Below, one piece after another: positions 1 through 9,407 of a stretch of 64,000 nt of DNA. A program made the position numbers and the translations under genes. The notes beneath the pieces were generated by a model. That model was not told the DNA's origin and did not search any database. It worked only from the letters and a program-made list of their open reading frames with translations. The stretch is from Streptomyces bicolor (GTDB taxonomy: Bacteria > Actinomycetota > Actinomycetes > Streptomycetales > Streptomycetaceae): positions 124,001-188,000 of the forward strand of contig NZ_JOFS01000030.1 in NCBI RefSeq assembly GCF_000719285.1, read 5' to 3'. Numbering within the stretch: the stretch's first letter is position 1; each line of letters begins with the position of its first letter.

Positions 1-890
1 TCGGGGCGGGGCGCCGCCGACAGCGAGTAGGGATGCGAGCTGAACCGCATGCCCGGCGCCTTGAACCGCCAGCGGAAGAAGTGCCCCGCCTCCGCGCCCA
101 TGCGGTGCAGCTTGCGCCCGCCGATCAGCACCGACACGACGCCCGGCGTCTCCTCGATGACCGCCTCGACGTACATCCGGTGCCGCAGGTTCAGGCGGAT
201 CGGGGTGAGGATCCGGTACCAGACCACGGCCGCGGTCACGGCGCCGTACAGCCCGTACCAGAAGGTCTTCGCGGCAGGCTCGACGGCGAACTCGTTGCCG
301 GTGGTGATCTGGTGCCAGAACGTCAGGTACACGGCCGCGTATGTCAGCAGGTGCACGTGGTACCAGGTGTCGTACGGGATCCGGCGGCGGACGCCCCCGA
401 CCGAGATGAACGCGATGAAGAACAGCAGGCCGGTGCCGATGGCCGCCTTGCCCATGTCCGGCAAGGTGTTGATCGAGTCGATCGTCTGCTGAACGATGTC
501 GCCGAGCGTCTTGCCGGCCTGGAGCGCGTACGCCCACATGGTGAGGAAGACGTGCGCGATGACCAGGCACACCGTGTACCGGCCGCTCATCGCGTGCCAG
601 CGCGCCACCCGGTCCGAGCCCACCCGCCGCTCCAGCGCGGGCACCCGGGCCATCTGCAGCACGACGAGCGCCATCAGATAGCCGGCGAGCAGGCCGGTGA
701 TCCGGCCCGCGGCGAGGATCTTGGCGGTGTTGTCCGCGAGGGACGGCGTGTTGTCCCACCACAGCCACAGCACCGCCGCCGCGCCCGCCCATAGGGCGAT
801 GACCAGCGGTACGGCCGGGGAGCGGCGCGGACGGATGCGGCGCATCGTCTGGCGTCGGGCGGCACGGCCGCCCGCGAGCGTGGTGGTCAC
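1..890 (-). CDS. Ferric reductase-like membrane flavoprotein (3' end outside window)
   Basis: About 296 residues are visible and the frame is still open at the window edge. Several hydrophobic segments are present in the N-terminal part. Histidines in RWHAMSGR, IAHVFL, WYHVHLL and FWHQI are spaced like the heme b ligands of the ferric reductase/NOX transmembrane domain (family knowledge). After the last membrane segment comes a cytoplasmic beta-barrel with SHPYSLSAAP, which matches the FAD-binding RxYSxxS type of motif of ferredoxin reductases. The expected role is electron transfer across the membrane from NAD(P)H through FAD and heme; the acceptor is not identifiable. Start: GTG at 890-888 with GGAGGA a few bases upstream. 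The NAD-binding and possible 2Fe-2S parts lie outside the window. Confidence 0.82.
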   Translation of the reverse strand, partial: MTTTLAGGRAARRQTMRRIRPRRSPAVPLVIALWAGAAAVLWLWWDNTPSLADNTAKILAAGRITGLLAGYLMALVVLQMARVPALERRVGSDRVARWHAMSGRYTVCLVIAHVFLTMWAYALQAGKTLGDIVQQTIDSINTLPDMGKAAIGTGLLFFIAFISVGGVRRRIPYDTWYHVHLLTYAAVYLTFWHQITTGNEFAVEPAAKTFWYGLYGAVTAAVVWYRILTPIRLNLRHRMYVEAVIEETPGVVSVLIGGRKLHRMGAEAGHFFRWRFKAPGMRFSSHPYSLSAAPRP

Positions 891-999
891 GGTTCCTCCG
901 GGGACGGGAGCAAGGGGAGTGCGTGGTTGACGTGGTCCCTTGGCCCAGAGATACGTGCGGGGAGGTCCGTGTGTTCAGTGGTGTCGGCTCCGTGCTCGC

Positions 1000-1698
1000 T
1001 CAGTACCGGGTGATCGCCGTGGGGCCGTCCGCCGTCCCGATCGCCATGTGCGGCCTGCGCCGCGGATCGGCCCACTGGAGGATCCGCCTCATCGCGTCCT
1101 GCGGCACCGAGACACAACCGGCCGTCGCCCCACGCCCCTTGACATGGAGGAAGATCCCGGCGCCTCGACCCTTCACCGGACGCTGGTAGTTGAAGTCGAT
1201 GACGAGCGCGTACGCGTACAGCGCCCCGTACGAGATCAGGTGCTCGGACTCGGCGGCCCGGCAGTCACGCGCCAGCGGCTCGGTCCAGCGGTTGTAGGCG
1301 CGGGAGTCGTTGTCCTGGCACCACCAGGAGTCCTCGTGAACGCGGCGGTAGGTGTACGTCGTGGGCGGCGCCGCCTCGATGCCGAAGGCGTACGGCAGTC
1401 CGTACAGCCCCGTCGGCGTCGTGTTCGTGCCCTGCTTCCGCTCGGTCCCCTCGACGAGCCCCTTCGCCCCGAACCGGGCCGTCGCCGAACCGGCCTCCAC
1501 CCACTGCCCGTCCACCCGGTCCCACCACGTGACCGTCCCCGACGTCGAGCCGGCCTCCGGCGCCACGGCGGTGATCAGCTGGCTGCCGCCCCCGGTGTCG
1601 GCCATCCGCGCGGGCAGCGGCTGCGGCGGGGCTCCGCCGGGCGCGGCACCGAGCACGAGGAGGGACGCGGACGCGAGGGCTACGACACCGGGGCGCAT
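1000..1698 (-). CDS. L,D-transpeptidase (YkuD family), secreted
   Basis: 232 residues. An N-terminal signal-like segment (MRPGVVALASASLLVLGAAP) leads to an exported catalytic domain. The C-terminal third carries HVKGRGATAGCVSV, the YkuD signature, with the catalytic pair near His185 and Cys195. Family knowledge: such enzymes make 3-3 crosslinks or attach proteins in peptidoglycan; some homologues act only as trimming enzymes. The short form lacks recognisable LysM or Ig-like domains, so the precise substrate is unknown. The ATG at 1698 is preceded by TAGCGT seven bases upstream on the minus strand, compatible with a leaderless transcript that starts inside the end of the upstream PPOX gene. 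Only 3 bases separate the two genes. Confidence 0.85.
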   Translation of the reverse strand: MRPGVVALASASLLVLGAAPGGAPPQPLPARMADTGGGSQLITAVAPEAGSTSGTVTWWDRVDGQWVEAGSATARFGAKGLVEGTERKQGTNTTPTGLYGLPYAFGIEAAPPTTYTYRRVHEDSWWCQDNDSRAYNRWTEPLARDCRAAESEHLISYGALYAYALVIDFNYQRPVKGRGAGIFLHVKGRGATAGCVSVPQDAMRRILQWADPRRRPHMAIGTADGPTAITRY

Positions 1699-1701
1699 GG
1701 C

Positions 1702-2289
1702 TCAGACGCTAGAGGGAGGCAGCGGCAACGGCAGCCCGGGTAGGCCATCCAGGCTGGTCGCGATGTGCTCCTTCTTGGCGAAGTAGGCGCTGAGCGAGTC
1801 GTCGTCCTCGCGCGCGAACCGCTTGCCGTGCAGGTCGCGGTCCTCGTCGTACGTCATGAGGGGCACCGCGTACCCGCAGGAGTCGCGAACGACTTCGGCC
1901 CGCACCACGATGATCGCGCGCAGGCCGTGCAGCGACGGGTCGATGTCGGGGAAGTGGCCGAGCAGTTCCTCGAACCGTGGGTCGTCGCGGAAGACGGCCT
2001 CACCGCGGCCGTGCACACGGACGATGTTGGGCGGTCCCTGGAAGGCGCACCACATGAGGGTGATCCGGCCGTTCTCCCGCAGATGGGCGATGGTCTCGGC
2101 GTTGGAGCCGGCGAAGTCGAGGTAGGCCAGGGTGACTTCGTCGAGGATCGCGAAGGAGCCCTTGAGGCCCTTGGGGGAGAGGTTGACCGTCCCTTCGGCG
2201 GACAGGGGAGCGGTCGCAGTGAAGAAGAGGGGCTGCTCCTCGATGAACGTGCGCAGCCTGCCGTCTATGCGTTCGTAAGTCTTTCCCAC
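1702..2289 (-). CDS. Pyridoxamine 5'-phosphate oxidase-like (PPOX) split-barrel flavoprotein
   Basis: 195 residues. The N-terminal half (LFFTATAPLSAEGTVNLSPKG, then ITLMWCAF and RVHGRGEAVF) follows the split beta-barrel pattern of PPOX-class FMN/F420 proteins. No PdxH-specific C-terminus is present, so a role in vitamin B6 synthesis is not supported; general redox of small molecules is the usual reading for this subfamily. Start: GTG at 2289-2287. A CATACT box lies 8 bases upstream on the minus strand, suggesting a leaderless start. The gene is followed immediately by the L,D-transpeptidase gene, possibly cotranscribed. Confidence 0.78.
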   Translation of the reverse strand: MGKTYERIDGRLRTFIEEQPLFFTATAPLSAEGTVNLSPKGLKGSFAILDEVTLAYLDFAGSNAETIAHLRENGRITLMWCAFQGPPNIVRVHGRGEAVFRDDPRFEELLGHFPDIDPSLHGLRAIIVVRAEVVRDSCGYAVPLMTYDEDRDLHGKRFAREDDDSLSAYFAKKEHIATSLDGLPGLPLPLPPSSV

Positions 2290-2406
2290 GTCAACCGAGT
2301 ATGAACGGTGATCGTTCGACTGTCTGAGGAATTGAGGGGTCCCTTTGCCGTCACCACGGCCGCCCCGGCCGGCGTGCCAACGGGGCGGCCATGGCTGCCT
2401 CTCACC

Positions 2407-3249
2407 TCACTTGACGAGGGTGCAAGCGGCCAGGGAGTTCAGGCCCTGCGGCTTCGCGGCGGTGCGGCCGATCGAGATGGCGATGCGCTCGATGGCGGCC
2501 GTGCGCTTGTCCTTCAGTGGGCCGAGGATGGCGTTGTTGACGAAGTTGGGTCCGCCCTGGCCGACGGTGTTGACCAGGCGCGTGTTGGCCTCCTGGATCT
2601 GGGTGTTCAGGAGCGCGAGGTTGCGGTCGACCTCGGCCTTGGCGGAGGCCGGGACCGCGGGCAGCTTCGACCGCACGTCGGGGCAGCTGATCGTGCCGAC
2701 ACGGCCCGCGTTGCCGCCGTTGCCCGTGTTTCCGCCGGCCTGCTGTCCGGCGGTCGCCTTCGCGCTGGGCGTGGCCTTGGCGCCGCCGCCCGCATTCGTC
2801 CCGGCGGCGTTCAGGGTGCACGCCGCCAGCGCGTCCAGCCCCTGCGGCTTGGCCGCCGTACGTCCGATCGCCGTTGCGATGCGGTTGACCGTCGCCACGC
2901 GCTTGTCCTTCAGCGGGCCGAGGATGGCGTTGTTGACGAAGTTGGGTCCGCCCTGGCCCACCGTGTCGACGAGTCGCTTGTTGGCCTCCTGGATCTGGGT
3001 GTTCAGGAGCGCGAGGTTGCGGTCGACCTCGGCCTTGGCGGAGGCCGGGACCGCGGGCAGCTTCGACCGGACGTCCGGGCATGTGATCGTGCCGGGGCTC
3101 GCCAGGGTGCGGGCGCCGGTCCCGTTGTTCTTGGACGTCTCCCCCGCGAGGGCGAAACCGGCGATCACCGTGCCGGACAGTGCCACCGCGGCAGCGCCGC
3201 CGATGAACGTGACGCGACGCTTGTTGTACTTCGGAAGAGCCCTGGACAT
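2407..3249 (-). CDS. Secreted protein of two near-identical tandem domains, function unknown
   Basis: 280 residues with a signal peptide (basic MSRALPKYNKRR, then a hydrophobic stretch to about residue 38). The mature part is two copies of a roughly 95-residue domain starting TI(T/S)CPDVRSKLPAVPASA and ending in a conserved AACTL. Each copy holds two cysteines, likely one disulfide per domain. The copies are joined by a Gly/Ala/Thr-rich linker. At DNA level 2583-2673 and 2979-3069 are identical, 396 bases apart. I do not recognise the family. The ATG at 3249 has a GAGG eight bases upstream. It is divergent from argH; the shared intergenic region carries the argH operator. Confidence 0.8.
   Translation of the reverse strand: MSRALPKYNKRRVTFIGGAAAVALSGTVIAGFALAGETSKNNGTGARTLASPGTITCPDVRSKLPAVPASAKAEVDRNLALLNTQIQEANKRLVDTVGQGGPNFVNNAILGPLKDKRVATVNRIATAIGRTAAKPQGLDALAACTLNAAGTNAGGGAKATPSAKATAGQQAGGNTGNGGNAGRVGTISCPDVRSKLPAVPASAKAEVDRNLALLNTQIQEANTRLVNTVGQGGPNFVNNAILGPLKDKRTAAIERIAISIGRTAAKPQGLNSLAACTLVK
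2583..3069. repeat. Direct repeat inside the duplicated secreted protein gene
   Basis: Bases 2583-2673 and 2979-3069 are an exact 91-base match at an offset of 396 bases (132 codons). Similarity continues on both sides, so the whole domain-coding unit was duplicated. Near identity at DNA as well as protein level suggests a recent duplication or ongoing gene conversion. Confidence 0.95.
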
Positions 3250-3387
3250 GCGGATGCCTCACTCGGGTCAGGTGGTCGTGGTTGACAAACGCGGCGCCTG
3301 CGTTCGGCGAGAGATACGGGTAAGCGGTTTCCCGCGTTCAAAGGCGCCTCGGATTTCCCACCGCCGTCGACCCAGATCGACGCCAGA

Positions 3388-3422
3388 TTGACGAATCATG
3401 CAGAGCTCTGCATACTCATGCA
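3388..3422 (+). promoter_or_regulatory. argH promoter with overlapping ArgR-type operator (ARG box)
   Basis: A sigma70-like promoter is visible: TTGACG at 3388-3393, 17-base spacer, CATACT at 3411-3416. Laid over it are three half-sites: ATGCA (3398-3402), TGCAT (3409-3413) and ATGCA (3418-3422). They give a perfect 16-base palindrome at 3398-3413 and a TGCAT-n4-ATGCA box at 3409-3422. The latter resembles the ARG box of streptomycete arginine genes (family knowledge). ArgR-arginine bound here would cover the -10 region and repress argH. Confidence 0.65.
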
Positions 3423-3454
3423 GGTCACTGTGTGGTGAGTTCGCACTAGCCTGA

Positions 3455-4951
<1,497 letters not shown>

Positions 4952-4966
4952 CCCGTTCCAGCGTTC

Positions 4967-5003
4967 CGAAGGGGCCCGGACCTCCGTCCATCGGGCCCCT
5001 TCG
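4967..5003 (+). terminator. Terminator after argH
   Basis: Perfect 12-base inverted repeat: CGAAGGGGCCCG at 4967-4978 and its complement at 4992-5003, loop of 13 bases. It sits 15 bases past the argH stop. No U-tract, as is usual in Streptomyces. Confidence 0.8.
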
Positions 5004-5053
5004 TGCTGCCCGCCTGCTCGGTAACGGAAGGAAATCAGCCACTGGCCGAAACC

Positions 5054-5081
5054 TTGACTTGCCCTTACTCGGAAGTAACGA
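5054..5081 (+). promoter_or_regulatory. Candidate promoter of the lipase gene
   Basis: TTGACT at 5054-5059, 16-base spacer, TAACGA at 5076-5081, about 60 bases before the lipase ATG. The spacer/-10 region carries the small inverted repeat TTACT-CGGA-AGTAA, a possible operator half-site pair. Confidence 0.45.
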
Positions 5082-5143
5082 TTCCGGTTCCGGTCGACAT
5101 GGTCGAACGCCGACCGGTTGCTGCCGAGCATGAAAGGGACGTC

Positions 5144-5947
5144 ATGCGCGCAAGACGTACAAGACGAACTGCCCGCCTCCTCGCCCTCACCGTCATGGCC
5201 GCGCTCTGCGCATTCGGCCTCAGCGCCCCCGCGGGCGCCAACAACTGGTCCTGCAAGACGGACTCCGCTCATCCGCAGCCCGTGGTCCTGGTGAACGGCA
5301 CCTTCAAGACCTCGTACGAGAACTGGCTGACCCTGTCGCCCGCCCTCGCGAACGCCGGTTACTGCGTCTTCTCCTTCGAGTACGGCGGCCTGGAGACCGC
5401 CCCGGTCGCGGACTCGGCGGCCGAACTGCGCGACTTCGTGAACGCCGTGCTCGGCGCGACCGGCGCCAAGAAGGCCGACATCGTCGGCCACAGCCAGGGC
5501 GGCATGATGCCCCGCTACTACGTCAAGTTCCTCGGCGGCGCGACCAAGGTCGACGACCTCGTGGGCATCGTGCCCTCCAACCACGGCACCACCAACCCGC
5601 TCGCCCTCGTGGCCGGCGCCACCGCCTGCCCCTCCTGTGTCGACCAGACCGCCGGCTCGGACTTCCTGCAGAGGCTCAATGCCGACCCGGAGGCGCCGGT
5701 GGGTCCCGACTACACGTCGATCGCCACCCGCTACGACGAGGTCGTGCTGCCCCACACCAGCTCCTTCCTCGACGGCCCGGGCTCCTACGTGACCAACGTG
5801 CTGCTCCAGGACCGCTGCCCGCTCGACGTCACCGAGCACGACCAGGCGCCCAAGTCCCCGCTGGTCAAGCAGTGGGTGCTCGACGCCCTCAAGCAAAGGG
5901 GACCGGCCGACCCGGCCTTCGGCCCGCGCTGCGCCGGCTCCGGCTGA
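5144..5947 (+). CDS. Secreted lipase/esterase, alpha/beta hydrolase
   Basis: 267 residues from the ATG at 5144, which has GAAAGGGA upstream; longer in-frame starts lack one. The signal peptide (MRARRTRRTARLLALTVMAA, to the Ala-rich site near residue 32) implies Sec export. The nucleophile elbow GHSQGG at about 115-120 places the catalytic serine near 117. VVLVNGTF near residue 47 is the oxyanion-hole strand, as in the lipase class 2 (EstA/LipA) group of Gram-positive secreted lipases. The C-terminal TEHDQ contains a likely catalytic His. Cysteines (SCK, YCVF, ACPSC, RCPL, RCAGS) would support disulfides outside the cell. The substrate is probably acylglycerols or other esters. Confidence 0.85.
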   Translation: MRARRTRRTARLLALTVMAALCAFGLSAPAGANNWSCKTDSAHPQPVVLVNGTFKTSYENWLTLSPALANAGYCVFSFEYGGLETAPVADSAAELRDFVNAVLGATGAKKADIVGHSQGGMMPRYYVKFLGGATKVDDLVGIVPSNHGTTNPLALVAGATACPSCVDQTAGSDFLQRLNADPEAPVGPDYTSIATRYDEVVLPHTSSFLDGPGSYVTNVLLQDRCPLDVTEHDQAPKSPLVKQWVLDALKQRGPADPAFGPRCAGSG

Positions 5948-6010
5948 ACCGCCCGGGGCTGGGTAGATTGGTGCCGGATCCCTCTTCGCCGATCGTGCCG
6001 GGAGCGCCCC

Positions 6011-6982
6011 ATGCCCTTCAGTCGTCTGGCCACCGTGACCACCCCCACAGCGCACATCGGTCTGGGCCTGGCTGCCGTCGGCCGCCCCGGCTACATCAAT
6101 CTCGGCCGGGAGGGCGACCTCCCGGCGGAGCGCACCGTCGACGCCCTGCGCCATCGCACCCACGAACTCCTCGACGCCGCCTACGTCCAGGGCGTCCGCT
6201 ACTTCGACGCCGCCCGCTCGTACGGCCGCTCGGAGGAGTTCCTCGCCGACTGGCTCAAGGCCCGCCCCGCGTTCGACGACATCGTCGTGGGCAGCAAGTG
6301 GGGTTACACCTACACCGCGGACTGGACGACCGACGCCGACAAGCACGAGGTCAAGGACCACAGCCTCCAGACCTACGAGCGTCAGCGTGCCGAGACCGAC
6401 GCCCTGCTCGGCGACCGGCTCGACCTCTACCAGATCCACTCGGTGACCCCGGACAGCCCCGCGCTCACCGACAAGGACCTCCACGCCAGGCTCGCCGAAG
6501 CCGCCGCACAGGGCCTCACCATCGGCTTCTCCACCAGCGGCCCCGCCCAGGCCGACGCCATCCGCGCCGCCCTCGCGGTGACCGTCGACGGCGAGCCCCT
6601 CTTCCGTACCGTCCAGTCGACGTACAACGCCCTGGAGACCTCGGCCGCCCCCGCCCTCGCCGAGGCCCACGACGCCGGGCTCACCGTGATCGTCAAGGAG
6701 GGCATGGCCAACGGACGGCTGGCGGACCCGTACGCGCCGGACGCGCTGAAGGCCGTAGCCGAGGAAACCTCGCTGGGCTCCGACGCGGTCGCCCTCGCGC
6801 TGATCCTGCGCCAGTCCTGGGCCGGCGTGGTGCTCTCCGGCGCGGCGACGACCGTGCAGCTCGCGTCCAATCTGCACGCGGCCGTCGTGGATCTGGACGA
6901 GGATCAGCTGGAACGGTTGGCCGCGCTGGTGGAGGAGCCGGGCGCGTACTGGGAGCGGCGCGGGCAGCTGCCCTGGCACTGA
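6011..6982 (+). CDS. Aldo/keto reductase
   Basis: 323 residues. It reduces aldehydes or ketones with NADPH (family knowledge). The catalytic tetrad is readable: Asp66 in YFDAARSYG, Tyr71, Lys96 in VGSKWGY, His143 in YQIHSV. The rest follows the TIM-barrel order of the family. Start: ATG at 6011 with GGAGCG upstream. The substrate cannot be inferred; there is no biosynthetic neighbour. It lies just before the TetR/MFS operon, in the same direction, but that operon has its own promoter/operator. Confidence 0.88.
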   Translation: MPFSRLATVTTPTAHIGLGLAAVGRPGYINLGREGDLPAERTVDALRHRTHELLDAAYVQGVRYFDAARSYGRSEEFLADWLKARPAFDDIVVGSKWGYTYTADWTTDADKHEVKDHSLQTYERQRAETDALLGDRLDLYQIHSVTPDSPALTDKDLHARLAEAAAQGLTIGFSTSGPAQADAIRAALAVTVDGEPLFRTVQSTYNALETSAAPALAEAHDAGLTVIVKEGMANGRLADPYAPDALKAVAEETSLGSDAVALALILRQSWAGVVLSGAATTVQLASNLHAAVVDLDEDQLERLAALVEEPGAYWERRGQLPWH

Positions 6983-7029
6983 CGGCGGACCCCTGTTGAT
7001 CAGCGGCTATGAGCCACACATGCCTGCTA

Positions 7030-7067
7030 TGAGACATCAATGTCTCACATGCGCTACTCTTGTCTCA
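7030..7067 (+). promoter_or_regulatory. TetR operator and leaderless promoter
   Basis: A perfect inverted repeat TGAGACAT-CA-ATGTCTCA covers 7030-7047. A further half-site TGTCTCA (7061-7067) runs into the start codon. TACTCT at 7055-7060 is a -10 box exactly six bases before the ATG at 7067, so transcription likely starts on the A of ATG. The palindrome covers the -35 region, the expected site for TetR autorepression and drug-released expression of the efflux pump. Confidence 0.7.
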
Positions 7068-7633
7068 TGGCTGTCGATCGTGACCACGTGCTGCGCACTG
7101 CGGCCGCCCTGCTGACCCGTAAGTCCACCGCGACCATGGACGAGGTCGCCAAGGCGGCCGGGATCAGTCGTGCCACGCTGCACCGGCACTTCGCCGGGCG
7201 CGACGCCCTCGTCCGAGCGCTGGAGTCGCTCGGCATCGCCGAGTGCGAGGCCGCGCTGGACGCGGCCCGCCTGGACGAGGGGGCGGCGCGGGACGCCGTA
7301 CACCGGCTGGTCCGCGAGATCGAGCCCGCGGCCGGACTGCTCGCCTTCCTCTACACGGAGAACCAGCTCTTCGAGGGCGAAGAGCAGAACGCGGGCTGGG
7401 CGCGCATCGACGAGCGCATCGCCGCGCTGTTCCGGCGCGGTCAGCAGAGTGGTGAGTTCCGCATCGACCTCACCCCGGCCTGGCTCACCGAGGCGCTCTA
7501 CGGCCTGCTGGCCTCCGGGGCCTGGGCGGTCTCGGAGGGCAGGGTCGCCCGCAACGACTTCACCCACATGATCGTCGAGCTGCTGCTCGGCGGCGCACTG
7601 CGCCAACCCGAACAACCGAGAGAGGAATCATGA
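7067..7633 (+). CDS. TetR family transcriptional regulator
   Basis: 188 residues from the ATG at 7067, which fits a leaderless transcript; an in-frame ATG at 7040 lies inside the operator and is less likely. The N-terminal helix-turn-helix spans about residues 25-45 (TMDEVAKAAGISRATLHRHF), the typical TetR pattern. The C-terminal helices form the ligand-binding/dimerisation part. The stop overlaps the MFS start by ATGA, so the two are translationally coupled. Expected role: it binds the palindrome at 7030-7047 and represses its own operon until an effector, probably an MFS substrate, binds. Confidence 0.92.
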   Translation: MAVDRDHVLRTAAALLTRKSTATMDEVAKAAGISRATLHRHFAGRDALVRALESLGIAECEAALDAARLDEGAARDAVHRLVREIEPAAGLLAFLYTENQLFEGEEQNAGWARIDERIAALFRRGQQSGEFRIDLTPAWLTEALYGLLASGAWAVSEGRVARNDFTHMIVELLLGGALRQPEQPREES

Positions 7634-9156
7634 CCAGCACCCTGCAGCCGGCGGAGACGACCGAGGCGGTGAGCAAGCGCCCCGGCCGATGGCTCGCGCT
7701 GTCCGTCCTCGTGCTCGCCGTGCTGCTGGTGGCCGTCGACGCGACCGTCCTCGGTCTCGCGACCCCCTACATCAGCGAGGACCTGAAGCCCTCCGGCACC
7801 CAGCTCCTCTGGATCGGCGACGTCTACTCCTTCGTGATCGCGGGTCTGCTCGTGTCGATGGGCAGTCTCGGAGACCGAATAGGCCGCAAACGGATCCTGC
7901 TCGTCGGCGCCACGGCGTTCGGCGCGATATCCGTGCTCAACGCCTACGCGACGACACCGGAGCTGATGATCGTGGCCCGGGCGCTGCTCGGTGTCGCGGG
8001 CGCGACCCTGATGCCCGCCACCCTCGCCCTGATCCGCAACCTCTTCCACGACCCGCGCGAACGCAGCCTCGCCATCGGCATCTGGGGCGCGACCGCCTCC
8101 GCCGGTACCGCCGTCGGCCCGATCGCCGGTGGCTTCCTGCTCGAACACTTCTGGTGGGGCTCGGTCTTCCTGATCAACCTGCCGGTGATGGCGGTCCTGG
8201 TCGTCGTCGGGATCAAGCTGCTGCCCGAGTCGCGCAATCCGAACCCCGGCCCCTGGGACATGATCAGCGTCGCCCTGTCCCTCGTCGGCATGATCGGTGT
8301 CGTGTACGCCGTCAAGGAGGCGGCCGCACACGGCTTCACGTGGCCCACGCCGGCCGCGGGCCTGCTGGGCGCCGCCGCGCTGTACGGCTTCGTCCGTCGC
8401 CAACTCACGCTGCCCACCCCGCTGCTGGACATGCGGCTGTTCCGCAGCCGAGGCTTCAGCGGCGCGGTGCTCGCCGACCTGCTGACCATCCTCGGCCTGT
8501 CCGGCCTGGTGTTCTTCCTCTCCCAGTTCCTGCAACTCGTGCAGGGCCGGGGCCCGTTGGAGGCGGGTCTTGCCGAACTACCCGCCGCGATCGGCGCGGT
8601 GGTGGCCGGACTGATCGCCGGCCGTGCGGCGCGCCGCTTCTCGGTCCGGGCCGTGGTCTCCGGCGGCCTCGCGGCGATCGGCCTCGCCCTGGCCGCGCTC
8701 ACGGTGATCGACCGGTCGACGGGCTACCCCCTGCTGGGCGCCGCCCTGCTGGTCGTCGGCATCGGCGCGGGCTTCTCCTTCACGGTGACCTCGGACGTGA
8801 TCCTCTCCAGCGTGCCGAAGGAACAGGCGGGAGCGGCGAGCGCGGTGTCGGAGACGGCGTACGAGCTGGGCGCGGCCATGGGAATCGCCGTACTCGGTTC
8901 GATCGTCACGGGCGTCTACCGGGACTTCACGGGCCCGGCGGGCACACCGGCGGAGGCCCACGAGTCGCTGGGCGGCGCGGTGGAGGCGGCGGCGGGCCTG
9001 CCGGCGCAGACGTCCGAGGCGATGCTGGACGCGGCCCGGAGTTCGTTCGTCGACGGTCTCGCCCTTGCGGCGGGAGCAGGAGCGGCCGTACTGCTCGCTG
9101 CGGCGGTGGCCGCCTGGTTCCTCCTCCGCGGCCAACGGCTGGACAACGCCGCTTAA
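7630..9156 (+). CDS. MFS drug-efflux transporter, DHA2 (14-TM) type
   Basis: 508 residues with about 14 hydrophobic segments. The MFS motif A variant GSLGDRIGRKRILL is near residue 78, after TM2. Length, the N-terminal DATVLGLATPYIS, and the GIWGATASAGTAVGPIAGG antiporter-like segment fit the EmrB/QacA (DHA2) family of proton-coupled multidrug exporters. It is translated from an ATG overlapping the tetR stop. The substrate is unknown; control by the adjacent TetR suggests an inducible toxic compound. Confidence 0.92.
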   Translation: MTSTLQPAETTEAVSKRPGRWLALSVLVLAVLLVAVDATVLGLATPYISEDLKPSGTQLLWIGDVYSFVIAGLLVSMGSLGDRIGRKRILLVGATAFGAISVLNAYATTPELMIVARALLGVAGATLMPATLALIRNLFHDPRERSLAIGIWGATASAGTAVGPIAGGFLLEHFWWGSVFLINLPVMAVLVVVGIKLLPESRNPNPGPWDMISVALSLVGMIGVVYAVKEAAAHGFTWPTPAAGLLGAAALYGFVRRQLTLPTPLLDMRLFRSRGFSGAVLADLLTILGLSGLVFFLSQFLQLVQGRGPLEAGLAELPAAIGAVVAGLIAGRAARRFSVRAVVSGGLAAIGLALAALTVIDRSTGYPLLGAALLVVGIGAGFSFTVTSDVILSSVPKEQAGAASAVSETAYELGAAMGIAVLGSIVTGVYRDFTGPAGTPAEAHESLGGAVEAAAGLPAQTSEAMLDAARSSFVDGLALAAGAGAAVLLAAAVAAWFLLRGQRLDNAA

Positions 9157-9162
9157 GCGGCG
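9147..9162. terminator. Perfect palindrome over the MFS stop codon
   Basis: A 16-base perfect palindrome centred on TTAA covers the last codons and the TAA stop. It could act as part of the terminator together with the hairpin element at 9280-9297. Confidence 0.4.
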
Positions 9163-9228
9163 CGGGGCGTCGTGGTCGCCGAGACGATGGGGGAGGGATC
9201 GACGTTCGTACTGTGCCTGCCGGCTCCG
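9157..9228 (+). pseudogene. Possible relic of a sensor histidine kinase C-terminus
   Basis: Directly after the MFS stop, in the same frame, the sequence reads VVVAETMGEGSTFVLCLPAP. This looks like the end of a HATPase domain (G2 box GEGSTF followed by the final strand and LP). No start, ribosome site or upstream kinase sequence is present. It is too short to be a gene, so a decayed remnant is the best reading, but chance similarity is possible. Confidence 0.3.
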
Positions 9229-9279
9229 GGCATGGAACACACGAATGGCGGGCCGCCTGATGAGCGACCCGCCTCAGAA

Positions 9280-9353
9280 GCGCCCCCTCAGGGGCGCGGG
9301 GCTGTGTTCACTATGCGGCTCCGCCGCGCGGGCGCGACGAGCCACAACGGACC
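9280..9353 (+). repeat. Streptomyces-type interspersed palindromic element, copy 1
   Basis: Hairpin GCGCCCC-ctca-GGGGCGC (9280-9297), then GGGG, a small GCGGCTCCGCCGC stem (about 9315-9327) and GCGCGAC-AGCCACAACGGACC. The same head and tail occur, reversed, at 45855-45915. It lies between convergent MFS and acyltransferase genes, so it may be a bidirectional terminator. Confidence 0.7.
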
Positions 9354-9407
9354 GGTGGCCAAGAACCCGCCCGCAGCCCCCGAACCCCCTCGGCCCAACC
9401 AGCGGAG

